Source of the DNA: Solibacillus sp. FSL R7-0682
GTDB taxonomy: Bacteria > Bacillota > Bacilli > Bacillales_A > Planococcaceae
Assembly (NCBI RefSeq): GCF_038005985.1
Contig: NZ_JBBOUI010000001.1
Span: 2,748,001 to 2,812,000 of the forward strand
Direction of reading: 5' to 3'
Length of the DNA: 64,000 bases
The first letter of the stretch is position 1; each line of letters opens with the position of its first letter. Below, piece by piece: positions 17,689 to 26,582 of the stretch. Below the pieces are notes generated by a model. The model made no database searches. It had not been told where the DNA came from and was given only the letters and a program-made list of their open reading frames with translations. A program made the translations under genes and the position numbers.

Positions 17689-19131
17689 CTATACCCTTTT
17701 TCGCTGTTTTGCACCTACAACAAAAGGTCTGAGCGCATCGTTGGACATCGGGAAGCGAATAATCACCCGCGCAAATGCCTTTGGGAAGAATGGAACAAGT
17801 GGCCATAAATATGGAACTTTCATCGGTTTTAAAGTACATAAATACGTGAAAATAAGGAAAATTCCAATGAAAAAGCCGTTCATACCTAACAGTGCCGTAA
17901 TCGCCAATAGTAGGTTTCTGAAAACTTTAATGGATATACTTAATTCATAGTTCGGAATTGCAAAGGTAAAGATCGCTGTAATTGCCGTATAAAGGACAAC
18001 CTCACTTGAAAATAACCCGACATCAATTGCTATTTGTCCAATGATGATACCGGCAATTAGTCCCATTGCGGTCGATAATGGGGTTGGTGTATGAATAGCA
18101 GCAATACGTAAAAATTCAATCCCTATATCTGCAATTAATAATTGTAAAAATATGGGTATATCACTTTTTTCATTAATACCTATAAAGGCTAAACTATCAG
18201 GTAATAAATGTTCATTAGTTACTAATAAATACCAAAAAGGAAGCAGTATAAAGCTCAACATTACAGCTCCATAGCGGAGTATACGCATCATCGATCCAAT
18301 AAGTGGAGCTTGCCGATACTCTTCTGCGTGTTGCAATAAATGAAACATCGTAACAGGAAGTAACATAACAGAAGGTGAAGTATCGACAATAATCGCAATA
18401 TGACCTTCTAAAAGATGGGCTGCAACAATATCAGGCCGCTCCGAATAGCGGACAAATGGTAAAGGATGATATCTTTGCTTAAATAACCATTCTTCTAATG
18501 ATTTGTCCCCCATCGTTAATCCATCATGCTGTATTTGAGAAAGTCGATCTATTACCCATCGCAAATGATCCTCATTCACTAAATTTCCCATATAAGCAAC
18601 GACGACGTCCGTCTGACTGTAAGTAGTTACTTTATGCATTTGATATCGAAGCTCTGTACTTCTAATTCTCCGACGAATTAATGCGACATTTTGAATGACA
18701 TTCTCTGCAAAGCCATCGCGCGAACCTCGAATTACCTTTTCGTTGTCGGGCTCTTCTGGGTTTCGACCTGGGTACTCTCTAAATTCAGCTAGGAAGCTAT
18801 AACCACTTAAAGTAACAAAGCCTACTCGTCCACTTAAAACTCCAAGTAAAAAGTCATCGATCGATGTTGCTTCTTCTTTACCATGATAATTAAAGTGTGC
18901 ATTAAAATAAGCTACTTCATCTTCAATTTCTTCTTCTTGCTCCCACTGTAAATTTGTAAGCATCTCTGCAAGACTTTCACCGTTGACTAATCCACTGATG
19001 TATACGACTAGCGTCGGTAAATTTTTAATCGTTATATTTTTAATACACACATCGAATGTGTTTTCCGAATCAAAACAAGTTTCAAAATACGTTTTTGCGA
19101 TCTCATATGTTGCAAATAATTGATTCGTCAT
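17689..19131 (-). CDS. spoVAF: SpoVAF / GerA-family membrane protein
   Basis: This 480-residue protein has a soluble N-terminal half and about five membrane helices, the layout of GerAA-type germinant receptor A subunits. The motifs GLVNGESLAEML, SRDGFAENVIQNVALIRRRI and VDTSPSVMLLPVT are typical of SpoVAF. In B. subtilis it is the last gene of spoVAA-AF and sits in the spore inner membrane. Here spoVAA-AE are absent and the start overlaps the sigF stop by four bases, so expression with the forespore sigF unit is implied. Downstream neighbour is lysA. Confidence 0.9.
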   Translation of the reverse strand: MTNQLFATYEIAKTYFETCFDSENTFDVCIKNITIKNLPTLVVYISGLVNGESLAEMLTNLQWEQEEEIEDEVAYFNAHFNYHGKEEATSIDDFLLGVLSGRVGFVTLSGYSFLAEFREYPGRNPEEPDNEKVIRGSRDGFAENVIQNVALIRRRIRSTELRYQMHKVTTYSQTDVVVAYMGNLVNEDHLRWVIDRLSQIQHDGLTMGDKSLEEWLFKQRYHPLPFVRYSERPDIVAAHLLEGHIAIIVDTSPSVMLLPVTMFHLLQHAEEYRQAPLIGSMMRILRYGAVMLSFILLPFWYLLVTNEHLLPDSLAFIGINEKSDIPIFLQLLIADIGIEFLRIAAIHTPTPLSTAMGLIAGIIIGQIAIDVGLFSSEVVLYTAITAIFTFAIPNYELSISIKVFRNLLLAITALLGMNGFFIGIFLIFTYLCTLKPMKVPYLWPLVPFFPKAFARVIIRFPMSNDALRPFVVGAKQRKRV

Positions 19132-19907
19132 TTTTTCACCGTCTTTGCATTATTCGAAACACTCATCCAAGTTTTTAATTGGGCTAAAATTTTCTTTTCA
19201 AGTCTTGATACTTGTACTTGTGAAATACCTAACCTTTCCGCAATTTCTGTTTGCGTTAAATCTAGATAATAGCGAAAATAAATAATGGATTGCTCACGTT
19301 TGCCTAACCGTTTCAGTAAATCCTTCAACGGAATGTAATCGAATGGTAGCACCGATTTGTCGTCTCGCATTTGATCCATTAGTGTAATCGAGTCGCCATC
19401 ATTTTCAAATAATTGATCATGAAGACTTGCGGGATCTCGCATCGCATCGGTTGCCATTAAAATATCATCCTGGGAGACATTTAATATCGCAGCTAATTCT
19501 GCAATAGATGGCGATTTTTCATTCGTTTTTAAATATTCATCTGTTGCATGACGAATTTTAAAATTCAATTCCCGAATGGATCGACTCACCTTTACCATGC
19601 CATCATCTCGTAAAAAGCGTTGAATTTCCCCAATAATCATCGGCACCGCGTATGTCGAGAATTTCACCTCATAACTTAAATCAAATTTATCAACGGACTT
19701 CATCAATCCAATGCAACCTATTTGAAATAAATCATCGAGTTCTACACCACGAGAAGCAAATCGCTGAACGATTGACCAAACAAGGCGAGTATTCCCTTCA
19801 ATCATAATTTTTCTAGCGACTTTATCTCCTGATTGAGAACGGGCAATAAGCTCGCGCATGTAGGATTGCGTTAATAACGTTTCAGATGACTGTTCGATGT
19901 TCCTCAC
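19128..19907 (-). CDS. sigF: Forespore sigma factor SigF
   Basis: Sigma-70 family factor for the early forespore. Region 2 (GNTRLVWSIVQRF, DDLFQIGCIGLMKSVDKFDL, KFSTYAVPMIIGEIQRFLRDDG), region 3 (VKVSRSIREL) and region 4 (ERLGISQVQVSRLEKKIL) all match SigF. Third gene of spoIIAA-spoIIAB-sigF. The start is unclear: the GTG at 19907 overlaps the AGGGGGTG SD, while the codon at correct spacing (19898) is ATC; B. subtilis sigF also uses GTG. The next ATG would remove needed residues. It is held inactive by SpoIIAB until SpoIIAA is dephosphorylated. Confidence 0.95.
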   Translation of the reverse strand: MRNIEQSSETLLTQSYMRELIARSQSGDKVARKIMIEGNTRLVWSIVQRFASRGVELDDLFQIGCIGLMKSVDKFDLSYEVKFSTYAVPMIIGEIQRFLRDDGMVKVSRSIRELNFKIRHATDEYLKTNEKSPSIAELAAILNVSQDDILMATDAMRDPASLHDQLFENDGDSITLMDQMRDDKSVLPFDYIPLKDLLKRLGKREQSIIYFRYYLDLTQTEIAERLGISQVQVSRLEKKILAQLKTWMSVSNNAKTVKK

Positions 19908-19919
19908 CCCCTAAAGTCG

Positions 19920-20360
19920 TCACGTAACAAGTGTGCGTACAGGTGAAATATGCTTTGTAAAAGTTATAACTGTTCCTGCACCAACTATTGATTCGACTTG
20001 TAAAAAATCCGCAAAGCTTTCCATTATTGTGAAGCCCATACCTGAACGTTCCATTTCAGGCTTCGTTGTAAATAGAGGCTCTCTAGCACGTTCAATATTT
20101 TCAATGCCACAGCCTTCATCCTTAATTACTACGCTCATTTCTGAACCATTTCTAACAGCGTGAACGGTTATAATGCCGTCAGGATTATTGGCGTAACCAT
20201 GAATAATCGCATTCGAAACGGCTTCTGATACAATTGTTTTGCATTCAGATAACTCTTCAATCGTTGGATCTAATTGCGCCATAAAGCTTGTTACAGCAAT
20301 ACGAGCAAGTCCCTCGTTTTCACTGCGTGCTAAAAATGTTAGTGTCATTTCGTTATCCAT
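19920..20360 (-). CDS. spoIIAB: Anti-sigma-F factor / serine kinase SpoIIAB
   Basis: A 146-residue GHKL-fold kinase, the exact length of the B. subtilis protein, that binds SigF or phosphorylates SpoIIAA. ATP-site motifs EAVSNAIIHGY, DEGCGIENIE and RSGMGFTIMESF are present. I choose the ATG at 20360 (MDNEMTLTF) after GGGGGA; it overlaps the spoIIAA stop by eight bases. Confidence 0.96.
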   Translation of the reverse strand: MDNEMTLTFLARSENEGLARIAVTSFMAQLDPTIEELSECKTIVSEAVSNAIIHGYANNPDGIITVHAVRNGSEMSVVIKDEGCGIENIERAREPLFTTKPEMERSGMGFTIMESFADFLQVESIVGAGTVITFTKHISPVRTLVT

Positions 20361-20706
20361 TGACAATCCCCCTTGCCTGTAAAATTGCATCATGTTCAGA
20401 ACCAAACATCATTAAGTTGCCTAGTCCTGAAAATTTAAATATTTTTTGCATCGTACTTGATGGATTTAGGATGATTGTTTGTCCATCAACAGCACGAAGT
20501 TCTCGCATTCTGCCTAAGACAAGCCCAATCCCCGCACTATCCATAAAATGCAGGTGCTCTAGGTTCCAAATTAGCCATTTTACATTTCCTTGAAAAATAG
20601 CCTTTGATATTTGTGTACGTATTTTTTCCGTTTCATGGTGGTCAAGTTCTCCAAATAGTTTTATGACGAGCACCTCATTTGGATGCAAAGTGATATCAAA
20701 TTTCAT
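20353..20706 (-). CDS. spoIIAA: Anti-anti-sigma factor SpoIIAA
   Basis: A STAS-domain protein of 117 residues with the phosphorylated serine in HFMDSAGIGLVLGR. Unphosphorylated SpoIIAA displaces SpoIIAB from SigF in the forespore. First gene of the spoIIA operon; the usual upstream dacF is not present. SD is GGAGG. Confidence 0.96.
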   Translation of the reverse strand: MKFDITLHPNEVLVIKLFGELDHHETEKIRTQISKAIFQGNVKWLIWNLEHLHFMDSAGIGLVLGRMRELRAVDGQTIILNPSSTMQKIFKFSGLGNLMMFGSEHDAILQARGIVNG

Positions 20707-20762
20707 AAATGCCGCCTCCTTCTTCTACGCAAATTCTCTAGTCTTTTGTCTTTTCCTTTACG

Positions 20763-20809
20763 ATTGACAAAACTAGTATCCATTCGCTAAAAGTAGTGTT
20801 GTTGCGACA
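20763..20809 (-). promoter_or_regulatory. Candidate Spo0A boxes before spoIIAA
   Basis: The minus strand has TGTCGCA (20809-20803, six of seven to the 0A box TGTCGAA) and TGTCAAT (20769-20763, weaker), about 40 bases apart and 60-100 bases before spoIIAA. The spoIIA operon is a known SigH/Spo0A target, so sites are expected here; these two are only candidates. Confidence 0.4.
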
Positions 20810-20885
20810 ACTGCTAGTAGTATAGGAAAATGTGAATTGTTTTAAACATCGAAAATTTAAATTGCCTTATATATTTACGAACAAA

Positions 20886-20935
20886 AAAAGAGTAGTGGTT
20901 ATGTCCGTGCGAATAGACATAACCACTACTCTTTT
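20886..20935. terminator. Strong bidirectional terminator
   Basis: A perfect 20-bp inverted repeat (AAAAGAGTAGTGGTTATGTC and its complement) with a 10-base loop and T-runs on both sides. It isolates the spoIIA operon from pdp. Confidence 0.9.
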
Positions 20936-21050
20936 CGATTTTCATAGCACTTGAAATTCCTTGTAACACTCAATTTAACAGTCGATTTCTACGATAAAAA
21001 AAAGAATATTTTTATATTCGTATGGATTCACCTAACATGCAGATATGAAT

Positions 21051-21083
21051 AAAACCACCTAGAATAGAACTCTAGGTGGTTTT
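21051..21083. terminator. Terminator of pdp
   Basis: AAAACCACCTAGA / TCTAGGTGGTTTT, a 13-bp perfect stem with a 7-base loop, 21 bases after the pdp stop. Confidence 0.88.
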
Positions 21084-21103
21084 GTATATAAGCCAAATGT
21101 TTG

Positions 21104-22354
21104 TTATTTAATTACAAATGCTTGTTCGGCCTTTTTAATCATGTCTTCAGTAATTTCTTTGTTCGAGTATAATTTTGCAACTACATCACCTTGTTGAATG
21201 TGCATACCTTTTTTTCCAACTAAAGCTACACCCGCATCAAAGTCTAAAGTAGACTCTTTTGTTAGACGACCAGCACCTAATGCTAAAGAAACTTCACCAA
21301 TTAATAAAGCATTTACTTTTTCAACAGTACCGCTATTCCCCGCCTTAATTTCTTCTATATATTTTGTTTCATTCAGGTGAATATCTGCAACATCTCCACC
21401 TTGGATAGTAATTAACTCTTTAAATTTCTCAAGCGCTTTACCGTTTTCAATTACTGCTTTAACAGCTTCAACAGATTCCTCCGAAGTTTTACTTGTTGCA
21501 ATTTCATACATTAATGAAGCAATAATTACACATTCTTCATAAAGATCTTCATGCGTATTATTCATATTACCTGAAAGCAAGTCCATTGCTTCCACAACTT
21601 CCATTTTATTACCAACCATTAACCCTAGTGGATTATCCATATCCGAAATATGGGCTACAACTTTTCTACCTAATTTTTCACCGATTGACGACATTGTATC
21701 AGCTAATAACTTTGCTTCTTCATAAGTTTTCATGAATGCACCTGAACCACATTTTACATCTAATACTATACCATCAGAACCGCTTGCAATTTTCTTACTC
21801 ATGATCGAAGCTGCAATTAAAGGAATCGAATCAACTGTTCCAGTAACATCACGTAATGCATAAAGTTTTTTATCCGCAGGTACTAAATTTGCAGTTTGAC
21901 CAGCGACTGCGATTTTGTACTGATTCACATTATTAATAAATTCTTCTGAAGTTAATTCCGTTCTTAATCCCTTTACAGACTCTAATTTATCTATTGTGCC
22001 ACCAGTGATTCCTAAACCTTTACCGCTAAATTTTGCTACTGGTATACCAAGAGCGGCAATAATTGGCGTAACAATTAACGTAACTTTATCACCAACACCG
22101 CCCGTAGAATGCTTATCTACTTTAAATCCTTCAATAGAGGATAAATCAATAACATCACCCGATTCAATCATTGATTTCGTTAAGTAGAATGTTTCATTAT
22201 CTGTCATATCATTTAATCGAATCGCCATTAATAATGACGAAATTTGGTAATCAGGAATTGAACCGTTTGTATAGTTTTGAACGAAGAAATCAATTTCTTG
22301 AGCATTTAATTCGTGTTTATTCTTCTTCTTTTCAATAATTTCTAAAATATTCAA
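21104..22354 (-). CDS. pdp: Pyrimidine-nucleoside phosphorylase
   Basis: Splits uridine, thymidine or deoxyuridine with phosphate to give a base and (deoxy)ribose-1-phosphate. The family signature is seen as SGKGLGITGGTIDKLES, with VDKHSTGGVGDKV as the phosphate-binding loop. 416 residues, slightly short of the usual 430-435 because of a compact C-terminal domain. It lies between deoB and spoIIAA, where B. subtilis has the purine enzyme punA. With deoB it makes a ribose-phosphate salvage pair. Confidence 0.93.
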   Translation of the reverse strand: MNILEIIEKKKNKHELNAQEIDFFVQNYTNGSIPDYQISSLLMAIRLNDMTDNETFYLTKSMIESGDVIDLSSIEGFKVDKHSTGGVGDKVTLIVTPIIAALGIPVAKFSGKGLGITGGTIDKLESVKGLRTELTSEEFINNVNQYKIAVAGQTANLVPADKKLYALRDVTGTVDSIPLIAASIMSKKIASGSDGIVLDVKCGSGAFMKTYEEAKLLADTMSSIGEKLGRKVVAHISDMDNPLGLMVGNKMEVVEAMDLLSGNMNNTHEDLYEECVIIASLMYEIATSKTSEESVEAVKAVIENGKALEKFKELITIQGGDVADIHLNETKYIEEIKAGNSGTVEKVNALLIGEVSLALGAGRLTKESTLDFDAGVALVGKKGMHIQQGDVVAKLYSNKEITEDMIKKAEQAFVIK

Positions 22355-22404
22355 ATTAATAATTTCCCCTTTAAAGTTATTTTCTTTTCTCCCAATTCAC
22401 GATT

Positions 22405-23583
22405 TTATTTCAACTCAGCTAAAAAGCTTTTTCCAAATTCAGGTGCTTTTAACTTGAAGTTTTCTGCAACTGTTGCCGCAATATCTGCAAATGTTTCGCG
22501 TAAAGGTAATTCCAACCCTTTACTAAATCTTGGTGAGTAAACAATTAATGGTACATATTCACGTGTATGATCAGTACCTGGGAATGTCGGGTCGTTTCCA
22601 TGATCTGCTGTAATGATTAATAAATCTTCATCTGTTAATGCATTTAACACTTCTGGTAAACGACGGTCAAATTCCTCTAACGCTTCCCCATACCCAATTG
22701 GATCACGTCTATGACCAAAGTTTGCATCAAAATCAACTAAGTTTAAGAAACTCAAACCATGGAAATCACGCTTTACTACTTCAGCAATTTTATCCATGCC
22801 ATCAGTATTATTTTTTGTACGAATTGATTCTGTCACACCATCATTATTGAAAATATCAGAAATTTTACCGATAGCAATCACGTCAAGGCCAGCGTCTTTC
22901 ATTTCAGCCATCGTTGTACGACCAAATGGCGTTAGTGCATAATCATGACGATTGGCTGTACGTGTAAAGTTACCTGGCTCGCCAATAAATGGACGGGCAA
23001 TAACACGACCTACTAAATATTCAGGGTCTAACGTTAACTCACGAGCAATTTCACAAATTTTATATAATTCTTCAACCGGAATCACGTCTTCATGAGCAGC
23101 AATTTGTAGGACTGGGTCTGCCGAAGTATACACAATAATGGCACCTGTTTCTATATGTTCCTTTGCATAATCGTCAATAACAGCAGTACCACTGTATGGT
23201 AAGTTACAAAGTACTTTGCGACCAGTTGCTTGTTCTAATTTTGTAATGAGCTCTTGTGGGAAACCATTAGGATATACTTTAAAAGGCTGATCAATATTAA
23301 GACCCATAATTTCCCAATGTCCGGTCATTGTATCTTTTCCGACAGATGCCTCTTGCATCATGCCGTAAAATGCTTTTGGTTGCTCAGCTACTTCGACGCC
23401 CTGTAATTTTCGAATATTCGATAAACCTAAGCTTTCCATAACAGGCATTGATAATCCATTCATTTTTTCAGCAATGTGACCTAATGTATGAGAACCAACA
23501 TCGCCAAACTTCTCTGCATCTGGTGCTTCACCAATTCCAACAGAATCCATTACAATCACATGAATTTTTTTAAACGGTTGCAT
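22405..23583 (-). CDS. deoB: Phosphopentomutase
   Basis: Interconverts (deoxy)ribose-1-phosphate and -5-phosphate; manganese enzyme of the alkaline phosphatase superfamily. Metal-site motifs [16 protein letters not shown], the phospho-Thr region KDTMTGHWE, and [11 protein letters not shown] are intact. 392 residues, full length. Works directly on the product of the downstream pdp. Called drm in B. subtilis, where it also follows xerD. Confidence 0.96.
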   Translation of the reverse strand: MQPFKKIHVIVMDSVGIGEAPDAEKFGDVGSHTLGHIAEKMNGLSMPVMESLGLSNIRKLQGVEVAEQPKAFYGMMQEASVGKDTMTGHWEIMGLNIDQPFKVYPNGFPQELITKLEQATGRKVLCNLPYSGTAVIDDYAKEHIETGAIIVYTSADPVLQIAAHEDVIPVEELYKICEIARELTLDPEYLVGRVIARPFIGEPGNFTRTANRHDYALTPFGRTTMAEMKDAGLDVIAIGKISDIFNNDGVTESIRTKNNTDGMDKIAEVVKRDFHGLSFLNLVDFDANFGHRRDPIGYGEALEEFDRRLPEVLNALTDEDLLIITADHGNDPTFPGTDHTREYVPLIVYSPRFSKGLELPLRETFADIAATVAENFKLKAPEFGKSFLAELK

Positions 23584-23692
23584 TTTACTCTCACTCCTCT
23601 TTTATCCTTTATTATTTTACATAAAATATCTTAATAAATAAAGGTCAGACATCTGATTTCGATATAATTTATAAACAGACACTACGAAAGGA

Positions 23693-24595
23693 TTATGCAC
23701 GCGGATGAAACTGTTTATATACTTCAGATAATCGGGTTTTACTTACATGGGTATATATTTGTGTCGTAGAAATGTCTGCATGTCCTAATAACTCTTGAAC
23801 AGCTCGTAAATCTGCCCCATTTTCTATTAAATGGGTCGCGAATGAATGCCGCAATACGTGAGGCGTTATTTCTTTTTTTATACCCGCTACTTCTGCATAT
23901 TCTTTAATGATTTTCCAACATCCTTGTCTTGTAAATCTTCTCCCTCTTTGTGTGATAAAAAACGCATTATTTTTTGGTGCATCTCCAAGAAGTTTTGGTC
24001 TTGCTGTATCAAGATAATGAATACATGCTTCTAATGCTCCTTTTCCTAATGGAATTATACGCTCCTTACCACCTTTACCAAATACACGAACGAAGCCCAT
24101 CGTAATATGCACATCTTCTAAATTCAATGATACTAGCTCACTAATACGCATTCCAGAACCATAAAGCATTTCTAGTAATGCAATATCCCGAACTCCTTGA
24201 GGCTTATCAATCGTAGGAGCAGAAATTAAAGCATCGATATCTGCAATTGATAATACTTTAGGTAAAGTTTGCTCCTTTTTTGGCATTTCTAAATGCACAG
24301 TTGGATCTTGGTCCGTTACTTTCTCACGGAGTAAAAATTGATGAAAAGAGCGAATGGAAGAAATTTGACGCGATACCGTCTTAGATGACTTCCCTACCGC
24401 TCTAATACTATCTAAATATAATAAAATATGTTCCCTTGCTACTTCATTAAATGTCTTTATTTTTTGTTCATATTGTAAATGTCGTGCATAAGCAACTAAA
24501 TCTCTTTTATATGATTGCAATGTATTTTCAGATAATTGACGCTCAACTTTAATAAAATGAAGATAATCTTCGATTGGATCATTTAATAGTTGCAA
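23693..24595 (-). CDS. xerD: Tyrosine recombinase XerD
   Basis: Resolves chromosome dimers at dif with XerC. N-terminal SAM-like domain (residues about 1-90) and catalytic domain with Arg in GMRISELVSL, Lys in GKGGKERIIPLG, His-x-x-Arg in HVLRHSFATHL, second His in LLGHADISTTQIYTHV and the Tyr nucleophile in the same motif. I take the TTG at 24595 (eight bases after AGGGG) giving 300 residues; the TTG at 24613 lies before that SD. Confidence 0.94.
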   Translation of the reverse strand: MQLLNDPIEDYLHFIKVERQLSENTLQSYKRDLVAYARHLQYEQKIKTFNEVAREHILLYLDSIRAVGKSSKTVSRQISSIRSFHQFLLREKVTDQDPTVHLEMPKKEQTLPKVLSIADIDALISAPTIDKPQGVRDIALLEMLYGSGMRISELVSLNLEDVHITMGFVRVFGKGGKERIIPLGKGALEACIHYLDTARPKLLGDAPKNNAFFITQRGRRFTRQGCWKIIKEYAEVAGIKKEITPHVLRHSFATHLIENGADLRAVQELLGHADISTTQIYTHVSKTRLSEVYKQFHPRA

Positions 24596-24731
24596 AAAAA
24601 TCGCCCCTCTCAATATCTCTTATAAATGATTTTACCACTTCTACCAAAATAGGCGGTACAAATCACTTTTTCTATTTTTAATTTATTTTTCTAATATATT
24701 AAACTAACAGATTCAAATTTAGTTCGATTTA

Positions 24732-24760
24732 TTTACAAAAAGATACGATTACGTTATGCT
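24732..24760 (+). promoter_or_regulatory. Candidate promoter of merR-type gene
   Basis: TTTACA, 17 bases, TATGCT, about 40 bases before the regulator. Moderate match to the housekeeping consensus. Confidence 0.35.
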
Positions 24761-24799
24761 TTATAGTAAAACGTGTTACATTGAGGTGATCATTTTGGG

Positions 24800-25198
24800 A
24801 TCGAGAAATTAAAAATCGGAGAAATTGCCGCTGCAACGGGTGTAACAAAGAGAACAATAGATTATTATACAAATTTAGGACTTTTAATAGTAGAAAGATC
24901 TGCATCAAATTACCGTTATTACGACAAATCAATGATTGAACGTATTCATTGGATTGAAGAACAAAAAAAATTAGGTAAATGCTTAGATGAAATCCATGCA
25001 TTAATAGAACCAACTAAAGTAGTGCATGAAGAAGAAATTGATATCCAAGATATTCGCTTGCAAATGCGCAAGTTAGAGCATGATGTAACATTATTAATGG
25101 AAAATTTAGATGATAATGAACGTCAAAAATTGCGAAAAAAAGTTTCTCCAGAGAGCGTTGCACTGATGCAATCCCTATTATTAATTTTAAATAACTAG
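24800..25198 (+). CDS. MerR-family regulator without a normal start codon
   Basis: An N-terminal MerR helix-turn-helix (LKIGEIAAATGVTKRTIDYY) and a C-terminal coiled coil are clear, about 132 residues in all. No ATG, GTG or TTG lies in frame between the upstream stop (24782) and the helix-turn-helix. The in-frame candidate is the ATC at 24800. The best-spaced start is the TTG at 24795, eight bases after AGG, but it is out of frame by one base, as if one G of the run had been lost. Either a near-cognate start, a real frameshift or a sequencing error. The CorC/MpfA-type gene follows directly; in B. subtilis yhdP is also next to a MerR gene. Confidence 0.75.
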   Translation: MEKLKIGEIAAATGVTKRTIDYYTNLGLLIVERSASNYRYYDKSMIERIHWIEEQKKLGKCLDEIHALIEPTKVVHEEEIDIQDIRLQMRKLEHDVTLLMENLDDNERQKLRKKVSPESVALMQSLLLILNN

Positions 25199-25237
25199 GA
25201 GGTGAACGTTCTACTTCGTGAGTAGAACGCTTGTTTG
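25197..25237 (+). promoter_or_regulatory. SD and start codon split by a 9-bp hairpin
   Basis: AGGAGG (25197-25202) is the only SD for the next gene, yet its TTG start is at 25235. Between them CGTTCTACT-TCGTG-AGTAGAACG (25207-25229) forms a 9-bp stem. Folding it brings the SD to nine bases from the TTG, the ideal spacing. An in-frame stop (TAG at 25223) excludes any earlier start. Confidence 0.65.
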
Positions 25238-26557
25238 ACCACAGTCATTAATTTAATTATTTTCGCGGTGTTAATCGCGTTAACTGCATTCTTCGTAGCA
25301 ACTGAGTTTGCTATTGTAAAGGTGCGTCAATCTCGTATCGATCAACTTTTAGCAGAAGGAAAGACTGGCTCTGTTGCCGCTAAAAATGTGACAACACATT
25401 TAGATGAATATTTGTCTGCATGTCAGCTTGGTATTACTGTAACTGCACTTGGTATTGGTATGGTTGGAGAATCGACATTTGAATTTATTTTGCATCCTCT
25501 ATTTGAATCTATCGGTATTCCACTAGATTATATTCACTGGTTTACAATTGGCGGTGCGTTCTTTTTAGCAACTTTCTTCCACGTAGTTGTTGGTGAATTA
25601 GCGCCAAAAACGATTGCGATTCAAAAGGCAGAGGCGATTACATTAGCTTTTGCAAAACCTATTCAAATTTTTTATAAATTGATGTTCCCACTCATTTGGC
25701 TACTAAATGGTTCTGCTCGTTTATTATTAAAAGCATTTGGTATGCAGCCTGCAAGTGAACATGAATTATCTCACACAGAAGAAGAATTACGTTTATTACT
25801 TTCTGAAAGCTATAAATCTGGTGAAATCAATATGAACGAATTGAAATACGTAAACAACGTATTTGAATTCGACGACAAAATCGCGCGTGAAATTATGGTA
25901 CCACGTACAGATATCGTTGGTTTTGACATAACAGCTACCTTTGAAGAAGTATTAACCCAAGTATCGGAAGAGCGCTATACACGCTATCCAGTTTACGAAG
26001 GTGACCGTGATACTATTTTAGGTTTTTTAAATATTAAAGACTTTTTAACATTAGGGATGAATAATCGAATTCAACCAGCAAAATTTAAATTAGAAGATTT
26101 CATTAACCCTGTCATACTTATAATCGAAACGACGCCTATTCAAGATTTATTACAAATTATGCAGAAGAAACGCAGTCATATCGCAATTTTATTAGATGAA
26201 TATGGTGGTACAAGTGGTATGGTTACCGTAGAAGATATTTTAGAAGAGCTTGTTGGAGAAATCCGAGATGAATTTGACGATGATGAGATTCCTGATATTC
26301 GAAAAATCGGTGAAGAACATTACTTAATCTACTCAAAAGTTCTATTAGACGATGTCTCAAAGCTTTTATCCCTTGATTTAGAAGATCCAAATATCGACAC
26401 AATTGGCGGATGGTATTATACTAATATGCCAGAATTAAATATTAACGAATCGTTTATTTATGAGAACTTCGAGTTTAAAATTCGTGAAATTGATGGACAC
26501 CAAATTCAGTATTTAGAAATAAAAAAAGTTTTAGCTGATATTGAAATAGAAAATTGA
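25235..26557 (+). CDS. CNNM/CorC-type transporter (MpfA/YhdP-like)
   Basis: 440 residues: DUF21/CNNM membrane domain with about four helices (residues 1-190, ending ESYKSGEINMNEL), two CBS domains (about 210-335, VPRTDIVGFD and DEYGGTSGMVTVEDILEE) and a C-terminal CorC_HlyC domain. B. subtilis YhdP (MpfA), a Mg2+ efflux protein, has the same layout and similar wording, so Mg2+ export is likely. TTG start; see the split ribosome-binding site. Probably co-transcribed with the MerR gene. Confidence 0.9.
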   Translation: MTTVINLIIFAVLIALTAFFVATEFAIVKVRQSRIDQLLAEGKTGSVAAKNVTTHLDEYLSACQLGITVTALGIGMVGESTFEFILHPLFESIGIPLDYIHWFTIGGAFFLATFFHVVVGELAPKTIAIQKAEAITLAFAKPIQIFYKLMFPLIWLLNGSARLLLKAFGMQPASEHELSHTEEELRLLLSESYKSGEINMNELKYVNNVFEFDDKIAREIMVPRTDIVGFDITATFEEVLTQVSEERYTRYPVYEGDRDTILGFLNIKDFLTLGMNNRIQPAKFKLEDFINPVILIIETTPIQDLLQIMQKKRSHIAILLDEYGGTSGMVTVEDILEELVGEIRDEFDDDEIPDIRKIGEEHYLIYSKVLLDDVSKLLSLDLEDPNIDTIGGWYYTNMPELNINESFIYENFEFKIREIDGHQIQYLEIKKVLADIEIEN

Positions 26558-26582
26558 GTACAAAATATTCAGATACACATAT

